DNA from: Pseudocercospora fijiensis CIRAD86 | Lineage: Eukaryota; Ascomycota; Dothideomycetes; Mycosphaerellales; Mycosphaerellaceae | Reading direction: 5' to 3' | Length of the DNA stretch: 64,000 nucleotides | Assembly: GCF_000340215.1 (NCBI RefSeq) | Contig: NW_006921536.1 | Coordinates: 136,886 to 200,885 of the forward strand | Position numbers and translations under genes: made by a program | Shown: in pieces, positions 31,835-41,953 of the stretch | How the letters are laid out: each line of letters opens with the position of its first letter | Position numbering within the stretch: the first letter of the stretch is position 1 | The notes under the pieces: model-generated | The model's input: only the letters and a program-made list of their open reading frames with translations | Told to the model about the DNA's origin: nothing | The model's database searches: none

Positions 31835-32993
31835 GATTACTTCTTTCTTCGATAAATTAGTTCTTCAATTTGGGTCAAGGTGTCGATTGTTTACAGTGGA
31901 GGGGTAGAGGGGTATATCAACACCTCTGGCAGACAAATGACGTAGCGGGAAACAGAGTTCAGCGTGTTGCTTTCTCAGCAGCGATCAAAACAAGGCATTG
32001 CCATCGATGAAGGTCGATCTTCTGCAAGTCTGCCGGCCTTCTCTGCTCATCATTCACCTTCACCAGGCCATGCATGATATCACATCACACCCTCTGCGCT
32101 CTTCCAAGCGCTCACCGTGTTCGATGCAGCCATCGACGTCCTCTATCCACTTGGTGCGTCGACTTTCGAGAATGGTTGGCAGCTTACGCTTGTAGCGCTC
32201 TCCTCCGCAATCTTTTATGCAAGGAGATGGTGCTATACAAAGCGACAGGTGCCTTGATGCCATTCTATCATACTCCTGACATCGGTATTGTGCTTGTGGA
32301 ACCACTTTTGTACTTCTGCTGATACCGTGGAAGCTCGAACATCATTTACGTCGACAAGAAGAGAAGAAACTGCTACCAGTGTTACAGAGGTAACAACAGG
32401 TGTACCGACTTGGGAAGGATTAATAGATGCGGGAGTGATTACGATGGCTGAATGGGGAAAATTTCCCGAGAGAAGTTCATACAAAGTCGGGCGGAGTTGA
32501 ACTTCTCATCCAGCAGTGGATGCCACCAGTCATTACCGCTATTTACTGACGAGAGTGAGAATGTGTAGTGGTAGAAGTCAGCAAAGTTCGAAGACCGATG
32601 ATTGGCTCCGTAGACCACAACCACGGTCTCGGCAGAAGTCAAGATGCAGATGCACACTCTCTTATTGGATTCCCAAGCTCTTGAATTCCTTTGGGCATCA
32701 AATTCTTCCAAGAAACATGTTCGACATGCGCAAATGGAGAAATATCAGCTAATCCACACATCCCATGAAGACTGGCATTGGAGTTCCCGAGCCTTTTCAC
32801 TGCATCCATCCAGCACAATATCGACACTTATCCACCATTCCAGCAACGGAAGCGAAAACCCCTACCTGTGAACCGGCAACATTCGGAAGCCGTGAAGAAT
32901 TATAAGAAAGCATCACTCCTCTCCTCTCCTCTCTCCTCTTCCTCCTCCTCCATCACCTCCAATCCCACCAATCCAAAACCAACACCACCCAAG
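31835..32993. other. intergenic, no gene supported
   Basis: Several overlapping short ORFs on both strands lack protein character and good start contexts. The last ~80 bases (32,915-32,993) form a pyrimidine-rich (CCTCTCCT) leader for the small secreted protein gene. Confidence 0.5.
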
Positions 32994-33398
32994 ATGCATT
33001 TCCTCAAACCACTCCTCGTCCTCACCTCCATGCTATCCCTAGCATCAACATCCGCCCTCCCAAACACAGACACATCAGTCGGTCAGTCCAATCCAGTCCC
33101 CAACCCAGATCACTCTCATCACTAACTCACATCCCAACTCCCTCTTACCCTCACTCACACACTGACTCCCAAATTCCTCACCCTCCCATTACTAATTTCA
33201 ATCCCCCTCCCAGCTCTCGCCCACGACAAATGGCCTTGCAAATGCCAACCCAACCACGCCGGAAAAAAATGCTATGAGATGGCGAATGAGGATGTGATTT
33301 CTGGGGGTATGATTCATCATTATTACAAGTGTTACGAGAATGGGAGGTGTAAGGATTTGGGGTTTAGGGAGGAGTGTAGGAAGAAGAAGCATCACTGA
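32994..33398 (+). CDS. small secreted six-cysteine protein (effector candidate)
   Basis: Two exons (32994-33081 and 33214-33398; intron with GTCAGT donor, ACTAATTT branch and CCCAG acceptor) encode 90 residues. The signal peptide is MHFLKPLLVLTSMLSLASTS, with a likely cut after SALP or STSA. The mature part has six cysteines in the order CxC, C, C, C, C: WPCKCQP, GKKCYEM, YYKCYEN, GRCKDLG, EECRKK. It ends in a basic, His-containing tail (KKKHH). Even cysteine number and size fit an apoplastic effector or antimicrobial-like protein; the family is not recognised. A CT-rich leader and good Kozak context (AAGATGC) support the start. Secretion is inferred from the signal peptide; a role in interaction is conjecture. 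Confidence 0.75.
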
Positions 33399-33833
33399 GG
33401 TTGAGACTAAGGGAGGAAACTCCTAACTCTAAAGGAAGGGAATGAAGGATGGGAGGGGGGTATAGGGGGGAGGGAAGGGGTGGAGAGCGATTGAGCAACC
33501 AATAGATCAAAGGGGGCGTTGTGTGTGAGATCTTGTTTCGTGTTTCTGTCATCGATTGTCTTAGAAAGTTGATTGAGGAAGTAGAACTTCGGAGTCAAAT
33601 GTTCGGTGTGTGTATGCGAAAATGTCTTGCAACAGAATGAATCGATGTTTCTAGCCTTCGTCTCAGAGCACAGCCCTCATCCAGCTGAGAAATAAGTAAA
33701 AAACAAAAAAAATCCTCCTTCTCATCTTCCATCATCCATCAAATCACAACAACATACATCTTCGAGCCGGTCTCACCACCCACCAAAGAAACAAATCCTC
33801 ACCTTCTTCTACCATCCATCACTCGCAGTCACC
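33399..33833. other. 3' region and leader, no further gene
   Basis: G-rich downstream sequence of the secreted protein gene (GGGAGGGGGG near 33,450) is followed by a CA/TC-rich leader from about 33,715 to 33,833. Confidence 0.4.
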
Positions 33834-33965
33834 ATGCCTTACCAAAAGCAATTCCAACGCCACCTCATCGCCGAAACGCCTCGCGACACAGACGACAAAT
33901 GGCCCGAGCACGAAGAGCCGAATCGATGGGAGAGCGATGATCAAGAATATGGCATATACCGGTAA
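33834..33965 (+). CDS. tiny hypothetical ORF, 43 aa
   Basis: The ATG at 33834 sits in a strong context (CACCATGCC) after a long CA-rich leader typical of expressed fungal genes. The protein MPYQKQFQRHLIAETPRDTD continues with an acidic, Trp-containing part (KWPEHEEPNRWESDD) and ends at TAA 33965. It has no signal peptide or known domain. GGTAAAATC at the stop could instead be a splice donor to a further short exon. It is convergent with the LDAH-like gene 50 bp away. This is a real transcript start more likely than not; the coding call is uncertain. Confidence 0.4.
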   Translation: MPYQKQFQRHLIAETPRDTDDKWPEHEEPNRWESDDQEYGIYR

Positions 33966-34015
33966 AATCTTCGAAAAGGAAGGAATTCCAGTCGCTCAGG
34001 ACGGTACCTCTACAT

Positions 34016-35050
34016 CTACCTCACGCCTTCAAGCAAACCCTCAACAATCCACTCCGCAGTCTTCATAGCCACACAACGACAATGTTCAGGATCAAGAGAA
34101 AACGTATGCGGAATGTCTTCATTCTCCAAAAGTTCCATGCACGGCCAATGTCGTGTCTCGTGAGTTCCTCTCGTGCGGCGTTTTGCGATGATTTCGTCTC
34201 GGGTGTCGTCGTGAACCCAGTAGTCTTTGTGGGCCCAGAGGAAGAAAAGTTTCGTTCTGGCATTGAGGTGGGATGCGTCGTTTTCGTCTACGACACCCCA
34301 GAGCGTTGCAGGGTGCCATTTGTCGTGTGTGATTTCTGAAAGTTCGCGGCGGGCCATGTATATCACTTGTCGAATGCCATAGTCGCTTTTTGCCAAGGCT
34401 TCTGTGACCTCCCAGCCTTCCGGGCCTGGAGTGTGCTTCTTCGCTAAACTCGTGAGGAGACCGGGGGAGAAGAATTGTAAGAGTCTGATGATTCCAGTCA
34501 AAGCTAGACCGAGACCAGGGATTGGGAGGATCCATTTGAAAACGCGGCCTTTATCGCTCCGAAACATATCCACGATTGTTGGAAAGAGGCAAATCGCGCC
34601 AATGATGTTGTACACTGCCTTTTCCGAGGTTTGCTGCTGATACCACTCAATGGCTTCAAGCAGCATATACGAGCCAACCGAATGTCCAACCAGTATGACA
34701 TCCAATGTCGAACCAGGATGTTCTTCCGCAGTCTGATGAGCTCGCGTGCTGATTTTCGATATCAAGCCCTGAACTTCTTCGGCGAGCGAGTACGGAGGTG
34801 CATGATTCTGATGATTGTGTAGGCGTTTCGTCTCCTCCTGGAACTCAAAGCCGTCATGGCTGGCTGCGTAGATCAGGATGTGCTCTTTTCTTTTAGCCTC
34901 ACGGAGCAGTCCACGCAAATGTTCCAGGAATCTTCGATAGTACTCCACCAAGCCTGGATTTCCCGGGACGAAATAGATCAAAATCTTTCGAGAGGACTCA
35001 GGATTTCCGGTTGAGAATTGGATGATGTCCTGGAATTCCGTGACGACCAT
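34016..35050 (-). CDS. lipid droplet-associated hydrolase (LDAH/DUF2305) homolog
   Basis: A single-exon alpha/beta hydrolase of 344 residues belongs to the LDAH (C2orf43) family of lipid-droplet serine hydrolases. Near the start ILIYFVPGNPGLVEYYRRFL carries the family GNPG loop. The nucleophile elbow is DVILVGHSVGSYMLLEAI (Ser in GHSVG). Later come CLFPTIVDM, FFLWAHKDYWVHDDTRDEI (acidic site) and IPHTFSLDPEHC (His). A hydrophobic stretch (WILPIPGLGLALTGIIRLL) may bind the droplet surface. The ATG at 35050 (MVVTEFQD) is preferred, since no ATG lies upstream in frame before 35107. All active-site parts are present. Confidence 0.88.
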   Translation of the reverse strand: MVVTEFQDIIQFSTGNPESSRKILIYFVPGNPGLVEYYRRFLEHLRGLLREAKRKEHILIYAASHDGFEFQEETKRLHNHQNHAPPYSLAEEVQGLISKISTRAHQTAEEHPGSTLDVILVGHSVGSYMLLEAIEWYQQQTSEKAVYNIIGAICLFPTIVDMFRSDKGRVFKWILPIPGLGLALTGIIRLLQFFSPGLLTSLAKKHTPGPEGWEVTEALAKSDYGIRQVIYMARRELSEITHDKWHPATLWGVVDENDASHLNARTKLFFLWAHKDYWVHDDTRDEIIAKRRTRGTHETRHWPCMELLENEDIPHTFSLDPEHCRCVAMKTAEWIVEGLLEGVR

Positions 35051-35640
35051 TGTCTCGAAGTTCGGGATTCCGTTCGGAGGCCGTGAAAAGTCGCCAGGTG
35101 CCTTCACCGTATTCGTATTCGGACCTCGCGCAAAAGTATCCTCCTATATCTTGCCTAAGGCTCAGCTTGCTCGACAGACACACACGAGAGAAGGAGAACT
35201 GGTTTGCTTGACGTGGCGCTTTCTGTCGTACAAGAGTTGAGTTGAGCGGAGAGCGCGGCAGAATACCGAGGCAGTCACACGACTTGCAAGAAGCGAGAAA
35301 ACCGGACATGCCTGCCTGATGCGATCTGAGGATCGGGTTAAGAAGCGTCGCATATGTTGTTCATTGAACTGCAAAAGTCTTGATGTAAAAGTCGAAGAGA
35401 GAATGGGTTTGCTTGAGCACGCACATTGCCGTCCAAAAGTCTTGCAGATTCTTGGCAACAACGAAAGTGCCATATGTCACTGTGAGTTTGGTATGTGAGA
35501 CGAGGAGATGGATTTCGGTCGAAAAGGATTGTGGGTTTGATAAAAATGTCATCCTCATTCAACGGGCATCTCAACAGCATGGGAGAGATCGAAAAATCCA
35601 CCAAAGCAGCCATGTCCCTCCAATTATCCATTCACTAAAA
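35051..35640. other. intergenic, no gene seen
   Basis: This holds the LDAH-like promoter and the 3' flank of the DUF1399 gene. Short overlapping ORFs on both strands lack protein features. Confidence 0.45.
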
Positions 35641-37989
35641 CTAACATCCACCACCACCACCTCCTCCTCCTCCTCCGCCACCACACCCTCCTCCGCCACC
35701 TCCACCACACCCTCCTCCACCGCCGCCGCCACAGCCGCCAGCAGCTCCTGCAGCACATCCGCCCGAGCCTGCTCCGGCACAGCCACCAGCGGCGACACCA
35801 CCGCCACAGGTTCCTGAACAGCAGTTACCTACAGCTCCAGCCCCGACAGCCATGCAGCCTGGTGTGGCAGGGTAGTACATTGGAGCGTAAGGCACAAAGC
35901 CAATGTAAGGAGAGTATGCCGGGATGTAGACAGGGTACCCATACGCATCAGAGTAGTAATAATCATTCCTCTTCGGCACCGGCTTGCCCTTCTTCTTCGC
36001 TCGTTCGCAGGCCTTCTGATATGCTTTCTCGAGATCATCGGCGTGAGAGCGTGAAACGGCATCGTACTTTGCGTCGGTCGGGCGAACGGCGTTGTGGGCT
36101 GAGATGTGCACGCTCTTCTTGGGATCTTGAGGGGAGGCATGCAACTCGTCGGCAGCTGTCGCAGAGGGAGTCTGGAAGAAGCGACTGGCGGCTGAAGTAT
36201 GCGACTCTCGGATCGCTTCGCAGTACCAGCAAGTGCATTCGGAGTACGGGAGGCCGGTGAGTTTCTGGTAGGTCTTGGACGTCCAGGCGAAAGCGTCATT
36301 GAGCTGAACTTCAGCAACTTTATCGTCATGGTCGATGAATTGACGAGTTTTGGTGATCGTGTACTCCATGTACGTTGCTGGGTTGAGTTGATGCGTGTGC
36401 CAGACCAGGTCAACGTCAAGTGTTGGAACAGCCATTCGTGTAGGATGATCTTTCATGATGTTCATGAAGTGCTGGTACTTCGTGATGATCCTCTCCATGG
36501 TCGATGGCAACGCCGGAGAATGCAGCCAGTCAATGTTATGCATCTTTTCGATAAACGTTCCTTGACGGATGACTGCCCCTACCAGATCAAGCGCGAATGG
36601 TGAGCTGTTGTCCCAATATCGACTCATCATCTTCCGAATGGCCACGCGCTCAGCTCTTTGCGGTGTGTGCGAATGGCTTCCTCTCACCTTCCGCATATAG
36701 CTCTTGTTCTTCATCATCCCTTCAATCATACCACGAATGCCGTCTATACTGTGGCCATCTGCCCCTTCTGAATCGAAGATACCTGCTTTCCGACTGCCTT
36801 CAATAACCGTTCCAAGTCCATGCCTGAGGAGTTCATTAGGGAACTTCATGACAGATTCGGAGGTCACGTCTCGTTTGCCAAAAGCTTGGAATGGAATTCC
36901 TTCCATGCCTAAGACAGTGCCAGCCATCGGCTTGTCATCTACAATCAATCTCCGAAGGTCGCGGGCAAACTTTCCAGCTCGTAGTCGATCGTGGTGAATG
37001 GATGCGTTACAACTGCTGCAGGTCGCAAAAAAGTCCTTGTCTGAGAAACCATAGCCACTAGAGAGCGCATGATCGATAGCTGTATCTAATATTGTCTCGT
37101 CGGCGATTCCAGAGTCTGCAGCACTCCAGTCGCATGTAGTCCATGGGACGTCGTTGCTCGCTTGGCAATAAGGACATTTTACAGTCCGTAGCTTGTTCCC
37201 TTCCAAATTATCCCAAGGAAGATTAGTGAGCTCGGTGAAGTGTTGCTGCATCTCAATTGAAGGCTCGAACGCGAAGGTCTCAGAGTTGATGGCACCCGCG
37301 ACCTCTTCCCACGGGAACGAGCAATGCCAAAAAGCCATATGGCCTTGTCTCAAGCAGTCTTCGAAGTAAGCTCGTGGGTTGAGCATGAATGCATGCCAAA
37401 CCATCAAGATGTCGACTGGTGGCAGATTATCCATGACAAGTCGATAGGGCATACCTCCAACGTTCTCTGGTTTGACAAGAAGACCTCGTCTCCCTTCGCT
37501 TTCTAATCGCACACGCTCTGGCCAGTACGCATTGGGTAGAAGGACGTTCCACCACGCTTCAAACCGGTCCACGGCTCTCTGAACGTAGATGGCCCATCTC
37601 TTCTCCGCGAGTCTGGCAAGAAGCTCTGCGATCTTGTCGCTTTCGGGCAGGCCGTGTCCTGTGACGATGTTGTTGTGAATGCCAAAGAGGCCACTCTGCG
37701 AGCCGACTGATTGCCTCAAGCGATAGAAGGCTTCCAGAACTTTGAGGTGAGCGACCGTCTCTTCTTTGACCGGGACGCCATTGACAGACGGTCGTATGGA
37801 AAGGTTGCTGAAGCCAGCGGTGATATCTGGAGGCTGTAAGATGTGGTCCCGATCGATCTGGTCCTGCTCGTAGCTGGGAAGCTGCTCTGAAGAGGAGGAA
37901 GAGTCTTTGCCACGCGAACTGTTGTCACGTTGGGCAAGTGCTTCCTTCTCCTTGTCGGAGGAAAATAGCTTTGATAGTCTGCTAGGCAT
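35641..37989 (-). CDS. glycine-rich domain-containing protein (GRDP, DUF1399)
   Basis: An uninterrupted frame of 782 residues. The DUF1399 signature appears twice: PPVDILMVWHAFMLNPRAYF (about residues 190-210) and VPTLDVDLVWHTHQLNPATY (about 520-540). Between them are Cys pairs (VKCPYCQAS, FATCSSCNASIHHD) that look like metal sites. The N-terminus is Ser-rich and probably disordered; a PxxY-like LPSYEQDQ is present. The last ~70 residues alternate Gly runs with single Cys and end in poly-Gly-Cys, encoded by imperfect CCT/CCA/CCG triplets. Related fungal proteins of this size share the tail. Function is unknown; plant GRDPs affect growth and stress responses. Confidence 0.85.
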   Translation of the reverse strand: MPSRLSKLFSSDKEKEALAQRDNSSRGKDSSSSSEQLPSYEQDQIDRDHILQPPDITAGFSNLSIRPSVNGVPVKEETVAHLKVLEAFYRLRQSVGSQSGLFGIHNNIVTGHGLPESDKIAELLARLAEKRWAIYVQRAVDRFEAWWNVLLPNAYWPERVRLESEGRRGLLVKPENVGGMPYRLVMDNLPPVDILMVWHAFMLNPRAYFEDCLRQGHMAFWHCSFPWEEVAGAINSETFAFEPSIEMQQHFTELTNLPWDNLEGNKLRTVKCPYCQASNDVPWTTCDWSAADSGIADETILDTAIDHALSSGYGFSDKDFFATCSSCNASIHHDRLRAGKFARDLRRLIVDDKPMAGTVLGMEGIPFQAFGKRDVTSESVMKFPNELLRHGLGTVIEGSRKAGIFDSEGADGHSIDGIRGMIEGMMKNKSYMRKVRGSHSHTPQRAERVAIRKMMSRYWDNSSPFALDLVGAVIRQGTFIEKMHNIDWLHSPALPSTMERIITKYQHFMNIMKDHPTRMAVPTLDVDLVWHTHQLNPATYMEYTITKTRQFIDHDDKVAEVQLNDAFAWTSKTYQKLTGLPYSECTCWYCEAIRESHTSAASRFFQTPSATAADELHASPQDPKKSVHISAHNAVRPTDAKYDAVSRSHADDLEKAYQKACERAKKKGKPVPKRNDYYYSDAYGYPVYIPAYSPYIGFVPYAPMYYPATPGCMAVGAGAVGNCCSGTCGGGVAAGGCAGAGSGGCAAGAAGGCGGGGGGGCGGGGGGGCGGGGGGGGGGGGC

Positions 37990-38972
37990 GACTGCGATTG
38001 TGGTGGTCTATGCCGGTACAATAATGGCCATGGATTGCAAGTGATGAGATTGTTGGTTGATGGTAAGACGATGAAAGGAATAGGCGTCCCATTATATGTA
38101 TGCACAACCAAAGTGCGAGCTCCCTGGGAGAGTGGCAAGTGCCGGTCAGCCGCATGCTACTCACATGGCTGTGCAGGGCAGGGAACACAGCCAGAGCTGG
38201 AAGGAGGCCTGGCGCATTGCTGCGAGGTCGAATTACTCCAAACAGAAGCTGACCGGCTGGTCGTCACACGAAAGGCATCAAGATGGACGATCCGCAGCAA
38301 CAAAGTGGATCTCGCGAGCGATGCCTATTGGAGGCAAGGTGCTTCGACAGACCTTCTAGCGGTCTTCTCCCGCAGCTGGGCGGAGGCTTAGATGGCTGTC
38401 ACATGATTCGACGCATTCGCTGGTGAAAGCTGGAATACCATTCACCGGTCTTGCTACTGACACGCCTGCATGCAGGGCGATTTCGCAAGCAGTCTCTGGA
38501 GGCTGAAGCTGTCCAGATCTGCTTTGCATCCGAGGCCGCTCTTCCGTAACACGAGAGGGCTGCATGACTGCTCATGTGATTGCATATCGGACCGAGAAGC
38601 CTGCCTATGAGCGGTTCGGTGGGCGGAATGTCAGTTGCTGCTGTCGAGAGCTTGATCATGGTTCAATGCAGATTTCCTCTATTCATAGCTTTTCGTAGCG
38701 GTCGAAGTCATGCTTCTGGTCATGAGACATCGCCATATCTAGCCTGGTCCACGATTTCTCAGAGACCACTGTTTTATCCTTAATGCAGCGTCGGAATCTT
38801 TCTGACGCTCTCACCTCTGCTTTGCGATATCTAGCAGTTGGTCTAGCGTAGGTGGCTTCCTATACCACTAAATGCCACAAGCATGTCGAGGATGATCACA
38901 TTCGTTTAGCGATTCTTCGTCTCGAGCAGTTTCGCTGCGCCCGGTCGAAGGTACTTCCCATCATTGATGCGA
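37990..38972. other. intergenic, no gene seen
   Basis: Nearly 1 kb between the DUF1399 promoter and the 3' end of ARPC3. Short ORFs (such as 38035-38391) have no recognisable features. Confidence 0.45.
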
Positions 38973-39624
38973 TCATAATGCCTTGCCCATAAACTTGCGC
39001 TTTTGGAAGCTGAGCCACCACTGTGCAATTTGTTAGCTCTGCTTTAGTCGTCGTGCCGACGACCGCGTGACCTGTCCTAGTCGCTGCATTCACAGCACTC
39101 ACCTTACTAGGCTGCCCTGATGCGTCACCATACACTCTGTTCAAAAGTCTCACAGCCAGCTCCTGCCGCATCTGCATAATATACTGTCTCAGCACTTCCG
39201 CCTCATTCCTATCTCTGGGAGGCTCAAACATCTGGTTGAGCGGAAAGCCCGCATCGCCAGGTATCGCAAAGTTCGTGTCCAAAGCAGAGTTCATCACTGA
39301 TTTCTCAGCATCTCTCTTGCTCATGCCTGGCTTGATTTTGCTCAGCGCCTCGCTGACGTAGAGGATGCCATATATAAGGACGCGGTCTGCGGGGCCTTTG
39401 ATTTCGAAGTTTCGGAAGAAGGTATTGGCGCGGAAGAGCGAGAGTATTTCGTCTAGTGGATCGTAGGACTCATTGCTGGGCTCAATGTCGAGTTCGGTGA
39501 CGCCAGCTAGTGCAGGTAATTGCTGTGCTGGACCTCTGGTTCGTGTTCGTAGCGGGAGCAGAGCAAAGTTGCCAATTAATTGCTGGTTCGGCTCGTCTAG
39601 GAAAACGGAATGGTACGCTGGCAT
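38973..39624 (-). CDS. Arp2/3 complex subunit 3 (ARPC3/p21-Arc)
   Basis: ARPC3 is a structural subunit of the actin-branching Arp2/3 complex. Exon 1 (39103-39624) starts MPAYHSVFLDEPNQQLIGNF and carries ALLPLRTRTRGPA, DEILSLFRANTFFRNFEIKG, ADRVLIYGILYVSEALSKI, FAIPGDAGFPLNQMFEPP and MRQELAVRLLNRVYGD. An 82-bp intron (39021-39102, GTGAGT to CACAG) leads to exon 2 (38973-39020), WWLSFQKRKFMGKAL. Read without splicing, the C-terminus would be wrong, so the intron matters. The length, 189 residues, is close to the family norm of about 178. It is divergent from the V-ATPase subunit gene, with 345 bp between. Confidence 0.93.
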
Positions 39625-39969
39625 TGTGAAGTGCGCTCAGTGCGTGTCTCTTTGTTCGAAATGCGTGTTGTGGATGTTGGATGTGGTGAATTGGAAAGTC
39701 GTAGGCAGTCGCATTCAGTGCTGGCGCTGGTGCTTGTGATGGGGGATGGAACTTTGGCCGCATGCCGATCTGTGCGCAGCCTTCAACCTGGCCGCCGCAC
39801 TGCTACCACCACCCACGCCGTCATCATACACCACAGATACGAGCCCGTCGCCCACGAAATCACCTGCAAAGACCGCTCGGACCGTCAAACTTGCACGCAA
39901 CGATACTGATCTGTGCACGACCGATTCCCCGAACGCTGCGACCTGCGAAAGGCGCCAACCACATCCATC
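39625..39969. promoter_or_regulatory. bidirectional promoter, ARPC3 / V-ATPase f
   Basis: 345 bp separate the two start codons. The plus-oriented half is rich in CACC/CCACC (39,795-39,830); no canonical TATA box is seen. Confidence 0.5.
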
Positions 39970-40386
39970 ATGAAGCCCGTAGTATCTGCCTTCAATGCAT
40001 GGACATGGTAAGCAAATGCCAGGCGTATGGCATGCGCGATGAAGCAGAGGGCTCATACGGTATACAGCATTGTCATCTCGATTTTCGGCATCGTCATTTT
40101 AAGCACAATAGGCGGCATGTTCGCATCCAACCATCACAGCATGATGGGGAGCACAGAAGACCCGCCAGATGGCAAGAAGGTCGCGACTGCAGTGTTCGGA
40201 GCAGTTGTAGTATACGCTGTAAGTCGCCGGCAGTTTAAATCGATCACGGAGACCGAAGACACTTGAGGACCTGGACTGAAGGACACCAAGCTGACAATAC
40301 TACTACAGGTCTTTCTCCTGTTCTGCGGCTGCCAGGCGCTTATGCACAAAAGACAAAGTGGACGTGGAGAGATAGCGCTGCGATAG
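39970..40386 (+). CDS. V-ATPase Vo subunit f (RNase K/YPR170W-B homolog)
   Basis: Three small exons (39970-40007, 40050-40218, 40309-40386) give 94 residues. The protein starts MKPVVSAFNAWTWAHTVYSI and has two membrane segments (SIVISIFGIVILSTIGGMF and VFGAVVVYAVFLLFCGCQAL) joined by NHHSMMGSTEDPPDGKKVA. It matches the yeast Vo subunit f pattern (FGVVILS...NDPEDG...VYLVFFVFCGFQ). It sits in the proton channel sector of the vacuolar ATPase. The first intron is only 42 bp and splits the Trp codon of AWTW; the acceptor must be the second AG (GCAGAG), because the first would create a stop. All junctions keep frame. Confidence 0.85.
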
Positions 40387-40695
40387 GAGGAGTGGTGCGG
40401 ATGATACGAAGCGAGCAAAGAGCACTGCGAACGAGCACTCGGGCGATACAGCGAGGCGGCACAGCTTCCTTCAGAGTTGCTAAGACTCTTCACATGACAC
40501 CCATATAGAATTGCGTCCTCAGCAAGAGCGACGACAGGTGGCGTCCCCGGAGCCGGAATGAGGAATCAAGAACGTTTTGAGATGGATTTAGCGGGTTTCG
40601 TTGACTTAGACTTGTATAGCAGAATATCATGAGCCTTGATGTTCAGCCCTCTTCCACTTCCAGAGGTTGCAGCAGTCATACTCCACCTTGACGAC
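40387..40695. other. intergenic, no gene seen
   Basis: Downstream flanks of two convergent genes; nothing notable. Confidence 0.4.
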
Positions 40696-41145
40696 TTAAG
40701 ATTTCCTCATTGGGATCACCCGACCCATGTCCATATCGAGCTGCATATCATGCAGCAGTGTGGAATCCGGGATGTATACGTCATACAACGAAGGCGCGAC
40801 AGATGTACTGACGTCCCCCGGATCGGTCAAAGGAGGGTGTTGTGATGGCGCAATCCTGATATTTCGCTTCTCCGCCGTGTCGTCTTTCTCTGGATACGGT
40901 CGTCTGTTCGCCCAAGCCAACTTCAGCGGTAGAACGATTCTCTCAAGGTACTCTCGAACCTGGAAGCGTGCCAAAAGTCGGGCCGTAGTGCTCGTTGATG
41001 CAATTTCGGAGAATCTGCTTGTTCTCGCTGAATTCTCGTGCTTTCGGATTAGGGCATCGTTGCAGATGCCATTTTGCTGGTCATAGTCGTTCTGATCGTG
41101 GATCCACCCGTCACTCGTTGGGTCAGTGTGTGCCGGAGTCGTCAT
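40696..41145 (-). CDS. hypothetical protein, 149 aa
   Basis: An uninterrupted ORF starts MTTPAHTDPTSDGWIHDQND and contains a helical, Arg-rich middle (TTARLLARFQVREYLERIVL, PLKLAWANRRPYPEKDDTA). It ends MDMGRVIPMRKS. There is no signal peptide or membrane segment. The family is not recognised. Amino-acid composition is protein-like and no introns are required, but the opposite strand is also open across most of it (40,727-41,086), which lowers confidence. Confidence 0.4.
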   Translation of the reverse strand: MTTPAHTDPTSDGWIHDQNDYDQQNGICNDALIRKHENSARTSRFSEIASTSTTARLLARFQVREYLERIVLPLKLAWANRRPYPEKDDTAEKRNIRIAPSQHPPLTDPGDVSTSVAPSLYDVYIPDSTLLHDMQLDMDMGRVIPMRKS

Positions 41146-41527
41146 AATTGCTGGAGTCCCGGTTTTCCGGTTTGTTTGAGAATGCTGGTGAGGTTCTGGA
41201 TATAGAGTCGACCTTGGCGCAGTACATGGTGAACACGCTTGTCACGTCAGCCTGAAGCTATGGTGAATACTGTTGGCAGCAGTATAGAATAAGAATAGGA
41301 AATAGGCTTGGGTTTTCTCAAAGTAATGGCGCCATTGAAGGAGTAAGTCCTTGCAAGACAAACTGACATTCATGCTAATCTGTAGATCTGCTTGCTCAAG
41401 ATCCTAGATTCAACCCTAGTATCAATCACAAAAATGGCAGGCGACCAGCGGAAACAAATGCAACGCTGTGACCACATCCCAATTCTAATCAACCACAACC
41501 CTCCCATATTCACACCACCCATTCCGC
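41146..41527. other. intergenic, no gene seen
   Basis: Divergent region between two hypothetical genes. No motif stands out. A frame starting at 41434 is Pro-rich and overlaps the next gene out of phase. Confidence 0.4.
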
Positions 41528-41953
41528 ATGGACCACCTCTTCTACAGAAATTGTCCATTCCTCGCTCAACTCGGTCTTCAAATCCTCCCACAGCCTCCTC
41601 CGACTCCCAGATTTCGCCCTCCCAACGGCGGACCTCCCCAGCCTGCAACATTTGGGTTCGAGCCCGGGACAATTCACGAAACCAATCCGAACTGGAACGT
41701 CATCCGCGATCTCACCAAGCTCCGAACCTGTGATCCTCAGATCCTAGAATGGAACGAGAGAGCAATTTTCGAAGAATGGCACAGGACTACACAAGCTTAC
41801 GAGCAGTTCGTCGGAGGTGATGAGGATACGGTTAATGCGAGAATAGCGACTGGGGTAAGTGGGGTGGCGGAGAATAGGATTGAGACGTTGAGATGGATGG
41901 TTGAGGATTTGGTTAGGATGTGGGAACATGTTGGTGGGTTGCCTGTTCCTTGA
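41528..41953 (+). CDS. hypothetical protein, 141 aa
   Basis: The ORF starts MDHLFYRNCPFLAQLGLQIL, has a Pro-rich linker (PQPPPTPRFRPPNGGPPQPA) and then an acidic helical part (NVIRDLTKLRTCDPQILEWN, FEEWHRTTQAYEQFVGGDED). It ends VEDLVRMWEHVGGLPVP. Several Trp and a regular helical pattern suggest a genuine protein. No family is recognised and no secretion signal is seen. It might begin further upstream after an intron. Confidence 0.5.
   Translation: MDHLFYRNCPFLAQLGLQILPQPPPTPRFRPPNGGPPQPATFGFEPGTIHETNPNWNVIRDLTKLRTCDPQILEWNERAIFEEWHRTTQAYEQFVGGDEDTVNARIATGVSGVAENRIETLRWMVEDLVRMWEHVGGLPVP

Noticed and set aside
35413..35817. Plus-strand Ser/Thr/Ala-rich ORF
   Set aside because: Antisense of the Gly/Cys repeat tail of the DUF1399 gene; open because of triplet repeats.
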